From positions 3,720,001-3,784,000 of the forward strand of contig NZ_QYUQ01000002.1 in NCBI RefSeq assembly GCF_003590835.1: DNA of 64,000 nt, read 5' to 3'. The position numbers and the translations under genes were made by a program. Position 1 is the first letter of the stretch; each line of letters opens with the position of its first letter. Origin of the DNA: Noviherbaspirillum sedimenti. Lineage in GTDB: Bacteria > Pseudomonadota > Gammaproteobacteria > Burkholderiales > Burkholderiaceae_D. The notes below the pieces were generated by a model. It made no database searches, was not told where the DNA came from, and was given only the letters and a program-made list of their open reading frames with translations. Below are positions 9,450 to 18,900 of this stretch, in pieces.

Positions 9450-10379
9450 ATGACTGCATTGGTCATTGCCGAACACGATAACGCTACCCTCAAGGGCAGC
9501 ACCGCCCACACCGTCACTGCCGCCCTTCAGTGCGGCGGCGACGTCCACGTCCTCATCGCCGGCCACAATTGCGGCGCTGCCGCTGCCGCGGCCGCCCAAC
9601 TCGCTGGCGTCGCCAAGGTATTGGTCGCCGATGCGGCATACTTTGCCGATGGCCTGGCCGAGAATGTCGCGGCGCAGGTGCTGGCGCTGGCGAAGGACTA
9701 CTCGCATATCCTCGCCCCGGCGACTGCCTATGGCAAGAACATCGCCCCGCGCGTGGCCGCCAGGCTGGATGTGGGCCAGATCTCCGAAATCACCAGGGTC
9801 GATGCCCCCGACACCTTCGAGCGCCCCATCTATGCCGGCAATGCGATTGCCACCGTGCAATCCATTGATCCGATCAAGGTGATCACCGTGCGCACCACCG
9901 GCTTCGATGCGGCAGCAAGCACTGGTAATGCCGCCGTCGAGACCATTCCGGCCGTCGCCGACTTCGGCAAGTCGGCCTTCGTCTCGCGCGAAGTGGCCAA
10001 GTCCGACCGCCCCGAGCTGACCGCTGCCAAGGTGATCGTCTCGGGCGGGCGCGGCATGGGATCCGGCGAAAGCTTCAAGATCCTCGAGCCCCTGGCCGAC
10101 AAGTTGAATGCCGCCATGGGCGCATCGCGCGCAGCGGTGGATGCGGGTTATGTGCCCAATGACTGGCAAGTGGGCCAGACCGGCAAGATCGTCGCGCCGC
10201 AGCTGTACATCGCGGTGGGTATTTCCGGGGCGATCCAGCATCTGGCCGGCATGAAGGATTCGAAGGTGATCGTGGCGATCAACAAGGATGCGGAAGCGCC
10301 GATCTTTGCAGTGGCCGATTACGGCATTGTTGGCGACCTGTTCGAAATCGTGCCGCAACTGGTCAAGGCGGTTGGCTAA
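9450..10379 (+). CDS. etfA: Electron transfer flavoprotein subunit alpha
   Basis: A 309-residue EtfA that carries the redox-active FAD. The C-terminal FAD domain is clear: [23 protein letters not shown], the [22 protein letters not shown] segment, [24 protein letters not shown] and [23 protein letters not shown]. The N-terminal domain begins with [15 protein letters not shown]. The start follows AAGGAA at a normal distance. It forms an operon with etfB. About 190 bp of non-coding sequence then separates it from the second hemerythrin gene; a TATAAT at 10486 could serve that gene. Confidence 0.97.
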   Translation: MTALVIAEHDNATLKGSTAHTVTAALQCGGDVHVLIAGHNCGAAAAAAAQLAGVAKVLVADAAYFADGLAENVAAQVLALAKDYSHILAPATAYGKNIAPRVAARLDVGQISEITRVDAPDTFERPIYAGNAIATVQSIDPIKVITVRTTGFDAAASTGNAAVETIPAVADFGKSAFVSREVAKSDRPELTAAKVIVSGGRGMGSGESFKILEPLADKLNAAMGASRAAVDAGYVPNDWQVGQTGKIVAPQLYIAVGISGAIQHLAGMKDSKVIVAINKDAEAPIFAVADYGIVGDLFEIVPQLVKAVG

Positions 10380-10572
10380 TTGCTAAGCCGTTCATAAATA
10401 AGCGAACGTTTTCTCACCGCCACGCATTTGCAAACAAACTGGTCAGCGCAGAACGATATGCCGTAACCATCGGGGTATATCTTTGTATAATCTGACGAAG
10501 TGGGAGGTCGTTGTGCATGACGTCCCGGCATGGTCGTAATCGCGTTGTTATTTTGATTAGAGGATTTGCAAG

Positions 10573-11025
10573 ATGAATGCGCCGGTGGAGTTTAAGTGGA
10601 ATGATGGATTCAAGCTTGGCTATGGTCCAATGGACGAGACGCATGAAGAATTCGTCGAGATTGTCGGTGCCATGCTGGTTTGTCCAGACGAGGAAATTCT
10701 CGGGCATCTGGAGGCATTCGCCGCACATGCCGAAGCGCACTTTGCGCAAGAACTGAAGTGGATGACCGAAACGGATTTCCCCAGCACCGATTGCCATAAC
10801 GATGAGCATGCTGCGGTCATGAAGTCAGTAATCGAAGTTTGCGAGCTGCTGAAGTCCGGCGGCGATCCGGCGGTGGCCCGCAGTCTGGCCCAGGCGCTGG
10901 CGGACTGGTTTCCAGGACATGCGGATTATCTCGATTCTGCCCTTGCGCAATGGATGGTCAAAAGAAAAATGAATGGCGTGCCGCTGGTTTTTCGCCGCAA
11001 AGACAGTATGAATACTGGAGACTGA
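10573..11025 (+). CDS. Bacteriohemerythrin, copy 2
   Basis: A 150-residue hemerythrin nearly matching copy 1 at 8119-8565: by eye about nine residues in ten are identical, and long DNA blocks are shared. All five His/Glu iron ligands seen in copy 1 are kept. Differences cluster at the N-terminus (EFKW against VFEW), the middle helix (IEVCELLKSGG) and the last residues. The two genes lie in the same orientation around etfBA. A strong terminator follows. It probably arose by local duplication; whether the two proteins differ in O2 affinity or expression cannot be told. Confidence 0.92.
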   Translation: MNAPVEFKWNDGFKLGYGPMDETHEEFVEIVGAMLVCPDEEILGHLEAFAAHAEAHFAQELKWMTETDFPSTDCHNDEHAAVMKSVIEVCELLKSGGDPAVARSLAQALADWFPGHADYLDSALAQWMVKRKMNGVPLVFRRKDSMNTGD

Positions 11026-11030
11026 TAAAA

Positions 11031-11055
11031 AAACGCCGGCTCGAAGCCGGCGTTT
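11031..11055. terminator. Bidirectional terminator, hemerythrin 2 / lipA
   Basis: A perfect 10-bp stem AAACGCCGGC/GCCGGCGTTT with a five-base loop is flanked by A-rich sequence on the left and TTT on the right. It sits between two convergent genes, directly after the lipA stop. Confidence 0.85.
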
Positions 11056-11056
11056 G

Positions 11057-12049
11057 TCATTGTTCCATCTGCACCCCGGCGCCATGCGCCTGCTGGTCGG
11101 CATGATACGAACTGCGCACCATCGCCCCCACGGCAGCGTGCACGAAGCCCATCTTGTAGGCTTCTTCCTCGAACATCTTGAAGGTATCCGGATGCACGTA
11201 GCGGCGCACCGGCAAGTGGTCGCCCGAGGGCATCAGGTACTGGCCAATGGTCAGCATGTCCACATCGTGGGCGCGCAAGTCGCGCATGACCTGCAGGATT
11301 TCCTCGTCGGTCTCGCCCAGGCCCACCATGATGCCGGACTTGGTCGGGGTTTCCGGATGCAGTGCCTTGAAGCGCTTCAGGAGGTTCAGCGAGTATTCGT
11401 AATCCGAACCCGGGCGCGCTTCCTTGTACAGGCGCGGCACGGTTTCCAGGTTATGGTTCATGACATCCGGTGGCGCCGCCTTGAGGATTTCCAGGGCGCG
11501 GTCCATGCGACCGCGAAAATCCGGCGTCAGGATCTCGATGCGGGTATCGGGCGAGAGTTCGCGCACGCGGCGGATGCATTCGGCAAAGTGGCCGGCGCCA
11601 CCGTCGCGCAGGTCGTCGCGGTCCACCGAGGTGATCACCACGTAGTTGAGTTTCAGGGCCGAGATGGTCTTGGCCAGGTTTTCCGGCTCATTCGTGTCGA
11701 GCGGATCCGGGCGGCCATGGCCGACGTCGCAGAAGGGGCAGCGGCGGGTGCATTTGTCGCCCATGATCATGAAGGTGGCGGTGCCCTTGCCGAAGCATTC
11801 GCCGATGTTCGGGCAGGAGGCTTCCTCGCACACCGTCACCAGCTTGTTGGCGCGCAGGATATCCTTGATTTCATAGAAGCGCGTGGTCGGCGACCCTGCC
11901 TTGACGCGGATCCAGTCCGGCTTGGGCAGGCGTTCTGCCGGCACGATCTTGATCGGAATGCGCGAAGTCTTGCCAGCGCCTTTTTGCTTGTCGTTCGGAT
12001 TGTAGGCAGGAGCAGCCTGCTCCAGCTTGTCGTTGGGATTCGTGTCCAT
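11057..12049 (-). CDS. lipA: Lipoyl synthase
   Basis: A 330-residue radical-SAM enzyme that inserts two sulfur atoms into protein-bound octanoyl groups to make lipoyl cofactors of 2-oxoacid dehydrogenases and the glycine cleavage system. Seen here: the auxiliary-cluster motif [12 protein letters not shown], the radical-[11 protein letters not shown] motif in [17 protein letters not shown], and the C-terminal RSSYHADQQ with the serine that ligates the auxiliary cluster. The N-terminal 40 residues are a polar extension common in betaproteobacteria. It lies just downstream of lipB on the same strand, so octanoyl transfer and sulfur insertion are co-encoded. Confidence 0.98.
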   Translation of the reverse strand: MDTNPNDKLEQAAPAYNPNDKQKGAGKTSRIPIKIVPAERLPKPDWIRVKAGSPTTRFYEIKDILRANKLVTVCEEASCPNIGECFGKGTATFMIMGDKCTRRCPFCDVGHGRPDPLDTNEPENLAKTISALKLNYVVITSVDRDDLRDGGAGHFAECIRRVRELSPDTRIEILTPDFRGRMDRALEILKAAPPDVMNHNLETVPRLYKEARPGSDYEYSLNLLKRFKALHPETPTKSGIMVGLGETDEEILQVMRDLRAHDVDMLTIGQYLMPSGDHLPVRRYVHPDTFKMFEEEAYKMGFVHAAVGAMVRSSYHADQQAHGAGVQMEQ

Positions 12050-12077
12050 GATGTCAACCGCGCTGCCGATGGCGTGG

Positions 12078-12707
12078 TTATCCTTTCAATCGTTCCAGTA
12101 AATTATTAGTGAGCACTGACTGCGCTTCTTCGAGTGGCACAGTCACGCCCAGGGTTTTCATATCGACGGTTTGCAAACCGGCATAGCCGCACGGGTTAAT
12201 CCAGGAAAACGGCGCCAGATCCATTTCCACGTTCAGCGAAACGCCGTGATAGGTGCAGCCGCTGGCGCGCACTTTCAAGCCCAGCGCGGCGATCTTCGCG
12301 CCCTGCCAGGGGCCGGCGGCGATATAGATGCCAGGGGCGCCGGCCTTGCGTTCTCCCGCCAGATTATATGCGGACAGGGTGTCGATGACCGCTTGTTCAA
12401 TAGTATGCACCAGTTCGCGCGCGTACATGCGATCTTCGCGGTTGCGCTTCAGGTCGAGCATCAGGTAGAGCACCACCTGGCCGGGACCGTGGTAAGTCAC
12501 TTCGCCGCCGCGGTCGGTCTGGATGACCGGAATGCCGTGCGCATCCAGCACATGTGCGGTATCGGCCGCCAGGCCCAGGGTGAACACTGGCGGGTGCTCG
12601 ACAACCCACAGTTCGTCAGGGGTGGCGGCTTCGCGCGCAGCGGTGAAGGCGCGCATGGCAGCGAAGGTCGGCTCGTAGTCGGCCCGCCCGAGGTGACGCA
12701 CCAGCAC
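12078..12707 (-). CDS. lipB: Octanoyltransferase
   Basis: A 209-residue LipB that moves octanoyl from acyl carrier protein to the lipoyl domains of target enzymes. Seen here: [24 protein letters not shown], the lysine in [22 protein letters not shown] and INPCGYAG with the catalytic cysteine. Start is a GTG at 12707 that overlaps the stop of the preceding ybeD-like gene by one base (TAGTG), indicating translational coupling. The gene order ybeD-lipB-lipA is the common proteobacterial one. Confidence 0.96.
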   Translation of the reverse strand: MLVRHLGRADYEPTFAAMRAFTAAREAATPDELWVVEHPPVFTLGLAADTAHVLDAHGIPVIQTDRGGEVTYHGPGQVVLYLMLDLKRNREDRMYARELVHTIEQAVIDTLSAYNLAGERKAGAPGIYIAAGPWQGAKIAALGLKVRASGCTYHGVSLNVEMDLAPFSWINPCGYAGLQTVDMKTLGVTVPLEEAQSVLTNNLLERLKG

Positions 12708-12976
12708 TACAACACCACCTTGACCATCGGGTGCGAAGAAAGCGCGCGGTACAGGTTGTCGAGTTGTTCACGGCTGGTGGCGCGCACGGTCACGGTCAGC
12801 GCAAGGTAATTGCCCTTGGCGGAGGGGCGCATTTCCATCTTGCCTGCATGGAAACTCGGGTCGTGAAGGGTGACGACTTCCACCATGATCTGGGCAAAGG
12901 CATCCTGCATTGCGCCCATGATCTTGATGGGGAAGTCGCTCGGGTACTCGATCAGGCTGTCGGTCGGTTGCGGCAT
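12707..12976 (-). CDS. ybeD: YbeD-family protein (DUF493)
   Basis: A small DUF493/UPF0250 protein of 89 residues if it starts at the ATG at 12976. That ATG has GGAA seven bases upstream and gives the usual family length (87 in E. coli). An ATG at 13009 would add 11 residues. The family core is visible: [11 protein letters not shown], a central [10 protein letters not shown] and the conserved [26 protein letters not shown] block ending in VKVVL. The function is not established; the constant link to lipB and lipA suggests a role near lipoate metabolism. Confidence 0.9.
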   Translation of the reverse strand: MPQPTDSLIEYPSDFPIKIMGAMQDAFAQIMVEVVTLHDPSFHAGKMEMRPSAKGNYLALTVTVRATSREQLDNLYRALSSHPMVKVVL

Positions 12977-13021
12977 GGCGTTTCCATACTTTCGTTCATA
13001 CCGCGCCATTTTACGCCGTTC

Positions 13022-14179
13022 TTACTTCAGCCACAGGCGCATGGAATCCCAGGCGCGGCCGAACATGCCGGCCTGGCTGACCTGTTCCAGCGCCAGCACC
13101 GGCAATTCGGCCACCGCTTTGCCATCGACCATCATCTTCATGGTGCCGACGCGGCTGTTCTGGTCGATTGGCGCCACCAGCGGGTCTTTGCGCTCCAGTA
13201 CCGGCTTCATCTTGGCGGCGGCGCCCTTCGGTAACGTCACATAGACGTCGTGGTTGAAGCCGATCTTCAGCTGGTTCTTCGAACCTTTCCAGACTTGCGG
13301 TGTATCCACCGCCTGGCCCTTGGCGTACAGCTTGACGGTGTCGAAGTTCTGGAAGCCCCAGTTCAGCAGCTTCTGGCTCTCCTGGGCGCGCATCTGGTCG
13401 GAGGTGGTGCCAATCATCACCGAAACGAGGCGACGGTCGCCGCCGACGCCGGGGCGCTTTGCCGAGGAAATCAGGCAATAGCCGGCGGCTTCGGTATGGC
13501 CGGTCTTCATGCCATCGACGGAAGGATCCAGCCAGAGCAAGCGGTTGCGGTTGGGCTGGGTGATCTTGTTGTAGGTGTAGCTCTTGGTCGAGTAAATCTT
13601 GTAAAACTCGGGGAAGTCGTTGATCAGGCGCGTTGCCAGGATCGACAGGTCGCGCGCGGTCGAATAGTTGTTCGGGCTGGGCAAGCCGTGGGCGTTGGCG
13701 AAGCGGGTCGATTTCATGCCCATCTTCTGGGCTTCCTGGTTCATCAGGGCGGCGAAGGTCTCTTCGGTGCCGGCCACCGCTTCGGCCAAGGCGACCGCGG
13801 CGTCATTGCCGGACTGGACGATCAGGCCATACAGCAGGTCGTTGATCTTCACTGGCGTGGCCGGGTCGATGAACATTTTCGAGCTGCTGGGATCGACTTT
13901 CCAGGCGCGCACCGAGACATTCACGCTCTGGTTCAGGTCGAGCCGCTTGTCGCGGATCGCGGCGAACGCCAGATAGGCAGTCATGATCTTGGTCAGCGAG
14001 GCCGGCTCGATGCGCAAGTCCGGATCCTGTGCGGCGACCACTTGCTGGCTGGTGGCGTCCAGCAGCAGCCAGGATTTGGCGGCCAGGGTCGGCGCCGGCA
14101 GGCTTTGGGCAAAGGCGGAGGAAGCTGCGGAAGCTGCAAATAGCAGGCTGGCGGCGCAGGCCGCAAATAATTTTTTCAT
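13022..14179 (-). CDS. dacA: D-alanyl-D-alanine carboxypeptidase (PBP5/6 type)
   Basis: A 385-residue serine carboxypeptidase that trims the terminal D-Ala of peptidoglycan pentapeptides in the periplasm. Seen here: a signal peptide (about residues 1-25, cleaved near AFA-QS), the SLTK nucleophile motif at Ser61/Lys64, SGN at 123-125, KTG at 225-227, and a C-terminal PBP5-like beta domain ending in an amphipathic helix (MFGRAWDSMRLWLK) that anchors the protein to the membrane. The full motif set implies an active enzyme. It is the first gene of a minus-strand run that continues with ybeD, lipB and lipA. Confidence 0.96.
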   Translation of the reverse strand: MKKLFAACAASLLFAASAASSAFAQSLPAPTLAAKSWLLLDATSQQVVAAQDPDLRIEPASLTKIMTAYLAFAAIRDKRLDLNQSVNVSVRAWKVDPSSSKMFIDPATPVKINDLLYGLIVQSGNDAAVALAEAVAGTEETFAALMNQEAQKMGMKSTRFANAHGLPSPNNYSTARDLSILATRLINDFPEFYKIYSTKSYTYNKITQPNRNRLLWLDPSVDGMKTGHTEAAGYCLISSAKRPGVGGDRRLVSVMIGTTSDQMRAQESQKLLNWGFQNFDTVKLYAKGQAVDTPQVWKGSKNQLKIGFNHDVYVTLPKGAAAKMKPVLERKDPLVAPIDQNSRVGTMKMMVDGKAVAELPVLALEQVSQAGMFGRAWDSMRLWLK

Positions 14180-14274
14180 GGATAGAACGATCAGACGAAA
14201 GGAATGAAACAGCGGGGAATCCCGAATTATAGCCCCGCTTGCTTAGGCGAAAATGACACCCGGCGCGCACGCCG

Positions 14275-14934
14275 CTAGCGATGCCACATTTCGACCACGA
14301 AATTCTTGATATGTTGCAATTTTCTGTTGAAAAAATGATCGCAGCCGGGAATCACGATCACCGGCAAGTCTTGCGGCCGGGCCCAGTCGAGCACATTTAT
14401 TAATGGAATGGTATCGTCTGTTTCACCATGGATGACGATGGTGTTGGCCGGCACCGGCGGCACCGGCCACTTGCCGGCGGCGGTACCGGTCAGGACCAGC
14501 CGTTCGGCCGGCCGGCCTTGCGCGGCCAGGCGTTCCTGCAACTGCGCCTGCACCAGGGTGCCGAAGGAAAAACCGGCCAGCGCCACCGGCAGGCCAGGAT
14601 ACTGCGCCTGCATATGGTTAAACAACAATTCCATATCGTCGGTTTCACCTCCGCCGGCGTCATGCTCGCCGGCGGAGGCGCCGACGCCGCGGAAGTTCAT
14701 GCGCGCGGCGACGTAGCCGATGCCGGCGAAGGTGCGCGCCAGCGTGGTGGTCACCTTGTTGTCCATGGTGCCGCCGAACAGCGGGTGCGGATGCGCTACC
14801 AGGGCAATGCCGCGCGGCGCAGCGTAGCGCTCGGGATCGGGCAGCTCCAGCACGCATTCGAGCGCGCCGGCGCCGCCAGCCAGGGTAAAGGGCTGCAGGC
14901 GGGAGCGTCCAGGGGAACTCATACGGGAACTCAT
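14275..14934 (-). CDS. Alpha/beta hydrolase (dienelactone-hydrolase-like fold)
   Basis: A 219-residue alpha/beta hydrolase with the nucleophile elbow GFSFGT (Ser123), an acidic residue in HGETDDTIPL (about Asp173/174) and His200 in CDHFF, a complete triad. The N-terminal strand region ALVAHPHPLFGGTMDNK is typical of the short YsgA/UPF0227-like group with a His-Pro-His segment. The start ATG overlaps the preceding ferredoxin stop (ATGA), so the two are co-translated. Substrate is unknown. Confidence 0.85.
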   Translation of the reverse strand: MSSRMSSPGRSRLQPFTLAGGAGALECVLELPDPERYAAPRGIALVAHPHPLFGGTMDNKVTTTLARTFAGIGYVAARMNFRGVGASAGEHDAGGGETDDMELLFNHMQAQYPGLPVALAGFSFGTLVQAQLQERLAAQGRPAERLVLTGTAAGKWPVPPVPANTIVIHGETDDTIPLINVLDWARPQDLPVIVIPGCDHFFNRKLQHIKNFVVEMWHR

Positions 14935-15248
14935 ACCTTCAGGCGCTCGACGACCTTGCCGCCGACCAGATGTTCGTCAATGATTTCATCGATGTCGTGC
15001 GTGTCGACATAGGTGTACCAGGTGCCTTCGGGGTAGACCACCAGCACCGGTCCTTCCTCGCAGCGGTCCAGGCAACCGGCCTTGTTGATGCGCACCTGAC
15101 CCTCGCCGCTGAGGCCGAGTTCCTTGATGCGGCGCTTGGCGTGTTCCTGCGCTTGCTGCGCGCCCTTGTCAAAGCAGCATGGGCGGCCTTCCTCGCGATG
15201 ATTCAGGCAAAAGAATACGTGGTGCTGGTAATACGGTTTGTCGCTCAT
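14931..15248 (-). CDS. Thioredoxin-like [2Fe-2S] ferredoxin
   Basis: A 105-residue ferredoxin of the thioredoxin-like 2Fe-2S type: the cluster cysteines are those in HVFFCLNHREEGRPCC and, further on, AGCLDRCEEGP, spaced as in Shethna-type proteins. The body ends in VYPEGTWYTYVDTHDIDEIIDEHL, also a family trait. The ATG at 15248 is preferred, with AGGAG upstream; an upstream start at 15284 would add 12 residues without family similarity. It shares an ATGA overlap with the hydrolase downstream. Redox partner unknown. Confidence 0.9.
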   Translation of the reverse strand: MSDKPYYQHHVFFCLNHREEGRPCCFDKGAQQAQEHAKRRIKELGLSGEGQVRINKAGCLDRCEEGPVLVVYPEGTWYTYVDTHDIDEIIDEHLVGGKVVERLKV

Positions 15249-15296
15249 GGCGCTGACTACTCCTGGCTGGCGTGAGCCCGACATGATACACCGCCC

Positions 15297-16421
15297 TCAT
15301 TTTCGTTTCATGCGGTGGGTGGGATGCAGCAGGAACCAGAGCGCAAAGAAGGGCCACATGAGTGAGAGGAATTGCGCGGCGCCGTTAAAGTTGAGGAATT
15401 TTCCCTGCACCCAGCTTTGCAGGGTGGCGACGAAATACGGGTTGCTCGGCATGAGATTGACGACGAACAGGCCCAGCGCGAGCATCAGCACGGCGATGCG
15501 CCGTTGCGCCACTGGCGGTGCGAACGACAGGCCGAACAGCATGACGCCGGCAAACAATAGCCCGCCCTGGGCGCCCGGGGTTAGCCAGCTGAAGGCATTG
15601 GCAGGGTTGAACAGCAGGGCGTTGGCCAGCGACTTGGCGGCGAGCGTGGCCGCTACCAGCAACAGCGCCAGCGGCGCGCGCGGCGCCACCGGCTTCAGGG
15701 TGACCAGCAGCAGCAGCACGGCGCCAGTCATGCCGCAGGCGGTGATGACCGTCTCCGCCAGCCAGTTTTGTTCAATTGTCAGCTCGAGGCCGCCGCGCAG
15801 CAGCGCGGCCAGGTCGAAGGGTTCCTCCAGCCATTCGGATAGCCAATCCGACAGGATCGTTGCGAGCTGGCCGTGGCCGAACAGGTAAGCCAGCGGGTAG
15901 AGTTGCGCCAGCGGCCACAGACCGGCGATGATCAGGCCGCGTCCGGCGTCATCGAAGAACCAGTGCCGGCGCAGGCTCAGGAAACGGCTTTGCTCGAGAA
16001 ACGTCGGCGTCAGCAGCACGCCGGCGACGCCGCCGGCCAGGCTGCCGGTGACATTGGTGTAGAGGTCAAGGTTGGAAGGCACCCGCGTGGGCAGGAAGGT
16101 CTGCGCCGCCTCCATCGAGCCCGACAGCAGGGTACCGGCCACCAGCGCAAGCACGATGGCGCCGGCGCCGCGCACATGCGGATAGGCGGCGAAGGCGACC
16201 AGGATGCCGAAGGGCACATAACCCACCACATTGGTCAGCGCATCGAACACGGTCCAGTAATGCGGTAGAGGACCGTACAGGAAGGCTTGCGCTGCAATGC
16301 CGTTGTCGCGCCAGCCGGTAAACGGGAACAGGCTGGCGTACACGATCAGCAGGAGGTACATCAGCAGGCCGACCCGCGCGAAGGTCGAGGCCGCGGGCGG
16401 CTGCTCTCTTGTAACAGACAT
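15297..16421 (-). CDS. VanZ-family membrane protein
   Basis: A roughly 374-residue polytopic inner-membrane protein. The N-terminal third matches VanZ-like proteins (VYASLFPFTGW, then DALTNVVGYVPFGIL and SGSMEAAQTFLPTRVPSNLDLYTNVTGSLAG). The C-terminal half has several further hydrophobic helices, giving perhaps nine or ten spans. The ATG at 16421 has GAGG six bases upstream; a TTG at 16433 would overlap the preceding gene. It closes the lipid-transporter gene run on this strand. VanZ-like proteins of this size have no settled role. Confidence 0.8.
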   Translation of the reverse strand: MSVTREQPPAASTFARVGLLMYLLLIVYASLFPFTGWRDNGIAAQAFLYGPLPHYWTVFDALTNVVGYVPFGILVAFAAYPHVRGAGAIVLALVAGTLLSGSMEAAQTFLPTRVPSNLDLYTNVTGSLAGGVAGVLLTPTFLEQSRFLSLRRHWFFDDAGRGLIIAGLWPLAQLYPLAYLFGHGQLATILSDWLSEWLEEPFDLAALLRGGLELTIEQNWLAETVITACGMTGAVLLLLVTLKPVAPRAPLALLLVAATLAAKSLANALLFNPANAFSWLTPGAQGGLLFAGVMLFGLSFAPPVAQRRIAVLMLALGLFVVNLMPSNPYFVATLQSWVQGKFLNFNGAAQFLSLMWPFFALWFLLHPTHRMKRK

Positions 16422-16429
16422 CGGCTGCC

Positions 16430-17158
16430 TCAACGTTTCAGCGGCTGGCGGGCCAGCCAGGCCAGCATGTCGGCGATCACGGTGTCGCTGGCGGCGGCCA
16501 GCGCACGCGCCGCCCCGGCGGCATCGTTGCTGCGCGCCGGCGCACGCACCGCGAAGCTCTTCTGCGCGACCAGGGCGCGGCCGTTGTAGAGCGAGGCGCG
16601 CAGCGCGATGCTGCCGTAGCTGTGCTCGGGCGAATCGAACACATGGGTAAAATCATCGGCCTCGATCTTCAGCAGCGACAGGTTGCTGGGGCCATCGACA
16701 GCGGACGCCGCCACGCCGCCGGCCTGCACGATGCGCGCTTTCAGGCGCTGGCCGAACAGCTCGGTGGGTTGCATGATCCAGCGCTGTTGCGCGTAGGCGC
16801 GCGGCTGCTGGGCGTCGGCATACAGCAGGCGGTAGAACATCAGCGGACTGTCGAGCCAGGCCGACGGCGTGACTTCGGCGACGCTGATGGCGATCGACGG
16901 CTGCGCGGCTGGCGTCGCGCCTGCGGTGGTGGCCGCAGCAGTGGTAGCAGCGGTAGCAGTGGTAACAGCGGCAGGGGCAGTAGTGACAGCCGGCAGGGGG
17001 CCAAGGTCGTACAGGCTGGCCGACGACAGGCGGCCGCTTTGCACGGTGCAGCCGGCAAGCAGCAGCGCGCCGCACAGCAGCGGTAGCATGATTCGCAGGG
17101 ATGCGCGGCGGATGGCGAAATGTTTTTTCATGGCATTCGGAATGGTCATGGTCGTCAA
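16430..17158 (-). CDS. ABC-transport auxiliary lipoprotein (PqiC-like)
   Basis: A 242-residue putative outer-membrane lipoprotein. It has a lipobox LLAGC with Cys37, the SASLYDLGP start typical of PqiC/ABC-auxiliary proteins, and the conserved LDSPLMFYRLLYADAQQPRAYAQQRW region. Residues about 55-85 are a low-complexity Ala/Thr-rich insert encoded by short GC-rich repeats, probably a flexible linker. Its ATG overlaps the stop of the MCE gene (ATGA), so it belongs to the transporter operon. Such lipoproteins link an MCE complex to the outer membrane. Confidence 0.82.
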   Translation of the reverse strand: MTTMTIPNAMKKHFAIRRASLRIMLPLLCGALLLAGCTVQSGRLSSASLYDLGPLPAVTTAPAAVTTATAATTAAATTAGATPAAQPSIAISVAEVTPSAWLDSPLMFYRLLYADAQQPRAYAQQRWIMQPTELFGQRLKARIVQAGGVAASAVDGPSNLSLLKIEADDFTHVFDSPEHSYGSIALRASLYNGRALVAQKSFAVRAPARSNDAAGAARALAAASDTVIADMLAWLARQPLKR

Positions 17159-18093
17159 TTGTTCCCCGGCGCCGCAAAGCCGGCTTCGCCCGGCCCCGGC
17201 GCGCGTCCGCTGGCGCCGAACAGGATACTTTGCGGCTGTTCGCGGAACGTGTCGATGGTGCGGTTCAGGGCGCGCAGCGTCGAACGGGCGTCGTGTGCCA
17301 GCGGCAGCGCTTCCGTCTCGAGCCGGTTGGCGACGGCGCCGACCTGGTCGATGGTATTGGATAGCCTGGATACGGTGCCGTCCGGGCCTTGCAGGCCGCT
17401 GGTCAGGGTATCCAGGTTTTTGCTCAATGCGCTGACGTCGCGCGACAGCGCATTGATCGATGCCAGGGTCTGGCTGGTCTGGTCGGCCAGTGCCGGCAGC
17501 CTGGCAAGGGTCGGCTGCAACTGGCGCGGGATGGTTTCGATTTCCTTGGCGGCTTCGCCGATGGATTGAAACGACGACAGGATCATCTTTTCGTTTGCCG
17601 GCGTCAGCATGCCATTGACGCGGCGGGTCAGTTCCTCGGTTTGCTTCAGGATTTCCATGCCCTTGCTTTGCAGGGTATCGAACAGGCTGGCGCGCATTTC
17701 GATGCGCGCCACCTGCTTTTCCGAACTGCGCACCCGCACCGGCTTGCTGCCGTCGTCATCCAGCTGCACATAGGCGATACCGGTCACACCCTGGTAACCC
17801 AGCGTGCCATAGGTCGATTGCGTGACGGGCGTATCGGCCTGCACGCGCAGGCGCACCAGGATCTGGCCGGGCACATTGGGGTCGAAGTCGATACTGTCCA
17901 CCTTGCCCACTTCCAGGCCGCGGTAGCGCACCGCCGCCTGCGGGTTCAGACCGGGAACCGACAGCTTGGTGGCGATTTCGTAGGGGACCATTTCCTGCTC
18001 GTCGCGTCCCAGCCACATGGCAATCGCCACCGCCGCCGCCAGAAGCGCGACCGTGAACAACCCCGCCAGCAATGCATGTGCCTTGTTTTCCAT
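17155..18093 (-). CDS. MCE/MlaD-family lipid-binding protein
   Basis: A 312-residue protein with one N-terminal transmembrane segment (about 8-27), a single MCE domain (about 38-115, with YRGLEVGKVDSIDFDP and GYQGVTGIAYVQL) and a long helical C-terminal part (about 140-280) carrying heptad-like repeats of Leu and Ser. MCE proteins form a hexameric ring that binds phospholipids in the periplasm between the inner-membrane ABC transporter and outer-membrane partners. The long tail is like that of PqiB/YebT- or Mce-type proteins rather than the short MlaD of E. coli. Confidence 0.9.
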   Translation of the reverse strand: MENKAHALLAGLFTVALLAAAVAIAMWLGRDEQEMVPYEIATKLSVPGLNPQAAVRYRGLEVGKVDSIDFDPNVPGQILVRLRVQADTPVTQSTYGTLGYQGVTGIAYVQLDDDGSKPVRVRSSEKQVARIEMRASLFDTLQSKGMEILKQTEELTRRVNGMLTPANEKMILSSFQSIGEAAKEIETIPRQLQPTLARLPALADQTSQTLASINALSRDVSALSKNLDTLTSGLQGPDGTVSRLSNTIDQVGAVANRLETEALPLAHDARSTLRALNRTIDTFREQPQSILFGASGRAPGPGEAGFAAPGNN

Positions 18094-18114
18094 TTGCGTG
18101 CCTCTTGTTCTCCG

Positions 18115-18900
18115 TTATGGGTGCGTCGCCTTGCTTTGCACTTGTTCCAGTGCACGCAGGCTGCGTTCGCCCCAGAAATACTCCTGAATGAATGGATGCT
18201 TGACCGCCATCACCTGTTCGCGCGTGCCGTCGGCGATCACATGCTTGTCGGCCAGCACCGCGATGCGGGTCGAAAGCGCATACAGCGTGTCGAGATCGTG
18301 TGTGATCATCACCACCGTCAGTCGCATCGACTGGTGCAACGTGCGGATCAGTTCGACAAAACTGTCCGCCATGGCGGGATCGAGCCCGGCGGTCGGTTCG
18401 TCCAGGAACAGTAACTCCGGCTCCAGCGCCAGCGCGCGCGCCAGCGACACGCGCTTGACCATGCCGCCGGACAAGTCAGCCGGCATTTTCGTCGCTTCGG
18501 CGGGCGTGATGCCGACCAGGTGCAGCTTGAACAGGGCGGCATCGCGGATCAGTGTCTCCGGCAGCGTGCGCAATTCGCGCATCGGCAGAGCGACATTGTC
18601 GAAGGCGGACAGCGCCGAAAACAGCGCGCCCTGCTGGAACAGCATGCCCCAGCGCTGGCGCAAGCGTTGCAGATGCGCCGCATCGCCGCTCTGGATATTT
18701 TCACCATATACTTCGACGCTGCCGCGCGCAGGCCGGTTCAACCCCAGCATCTGCCGCACCAGCGTGGTCTTGCCGGTGCCGGAGCCGCCCACCAGCGAGA
18801 GGATTTCGCCGGTGTGCACTTCCAGGTTCAGGTCCTGGTGCACGACGTGGTTGCCGAACTGCGTCCACAGCTTGCGCACCCGGATCAGCGGCGCCTGCAT
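18115..18900 (-). CDS. ABC transporter ATPase (MlaF-like)
   Basis: A 261-residue ATPase of the lipid-transporting MCE systems. Seen here: Walker A GGSGTGKTT at about 38-46, the Q-loop region, the signature LSGGMVKRVSLARAL, and Walker B LLFLDEPTAGLDP. MlaF-type proteins drive phospholipid movement across the envelope. The ATG at 18900 overlaps the permease stop by one base (TGATG); a TTG one codon upstream is possible. Confidence 0.95.
   Translation of the reverse strand: MQAPLIRVRKLWTQFGNHVVHQDLNLEVHTGEILSLVGGSGTGKTTLVRQMLGLNRPARGSVEVYGENIQSGDAAHLQRLRQRWGMLFQQGALFSALSAFDNVALPMRELRTLPETLIRDAALFKLHLVGITPAEATKMPADLSGGMVKRVSLARALALEPELLFLDEPTAGLDPAMADSFVELIRTLHQSMRLTVVMITHDLDTLYALSTRIAVLADKHVIADGTREQVMAVKHPFIQEYFWGERSLRALEQVQSKATHP

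Noticed and set aside
10389..10415. CGTTC/GAACG hairpin with TTTT after etfA
   Set aside because: The stem is only five bp with a ten-base loop; it was not strong enough to list as a terminator.
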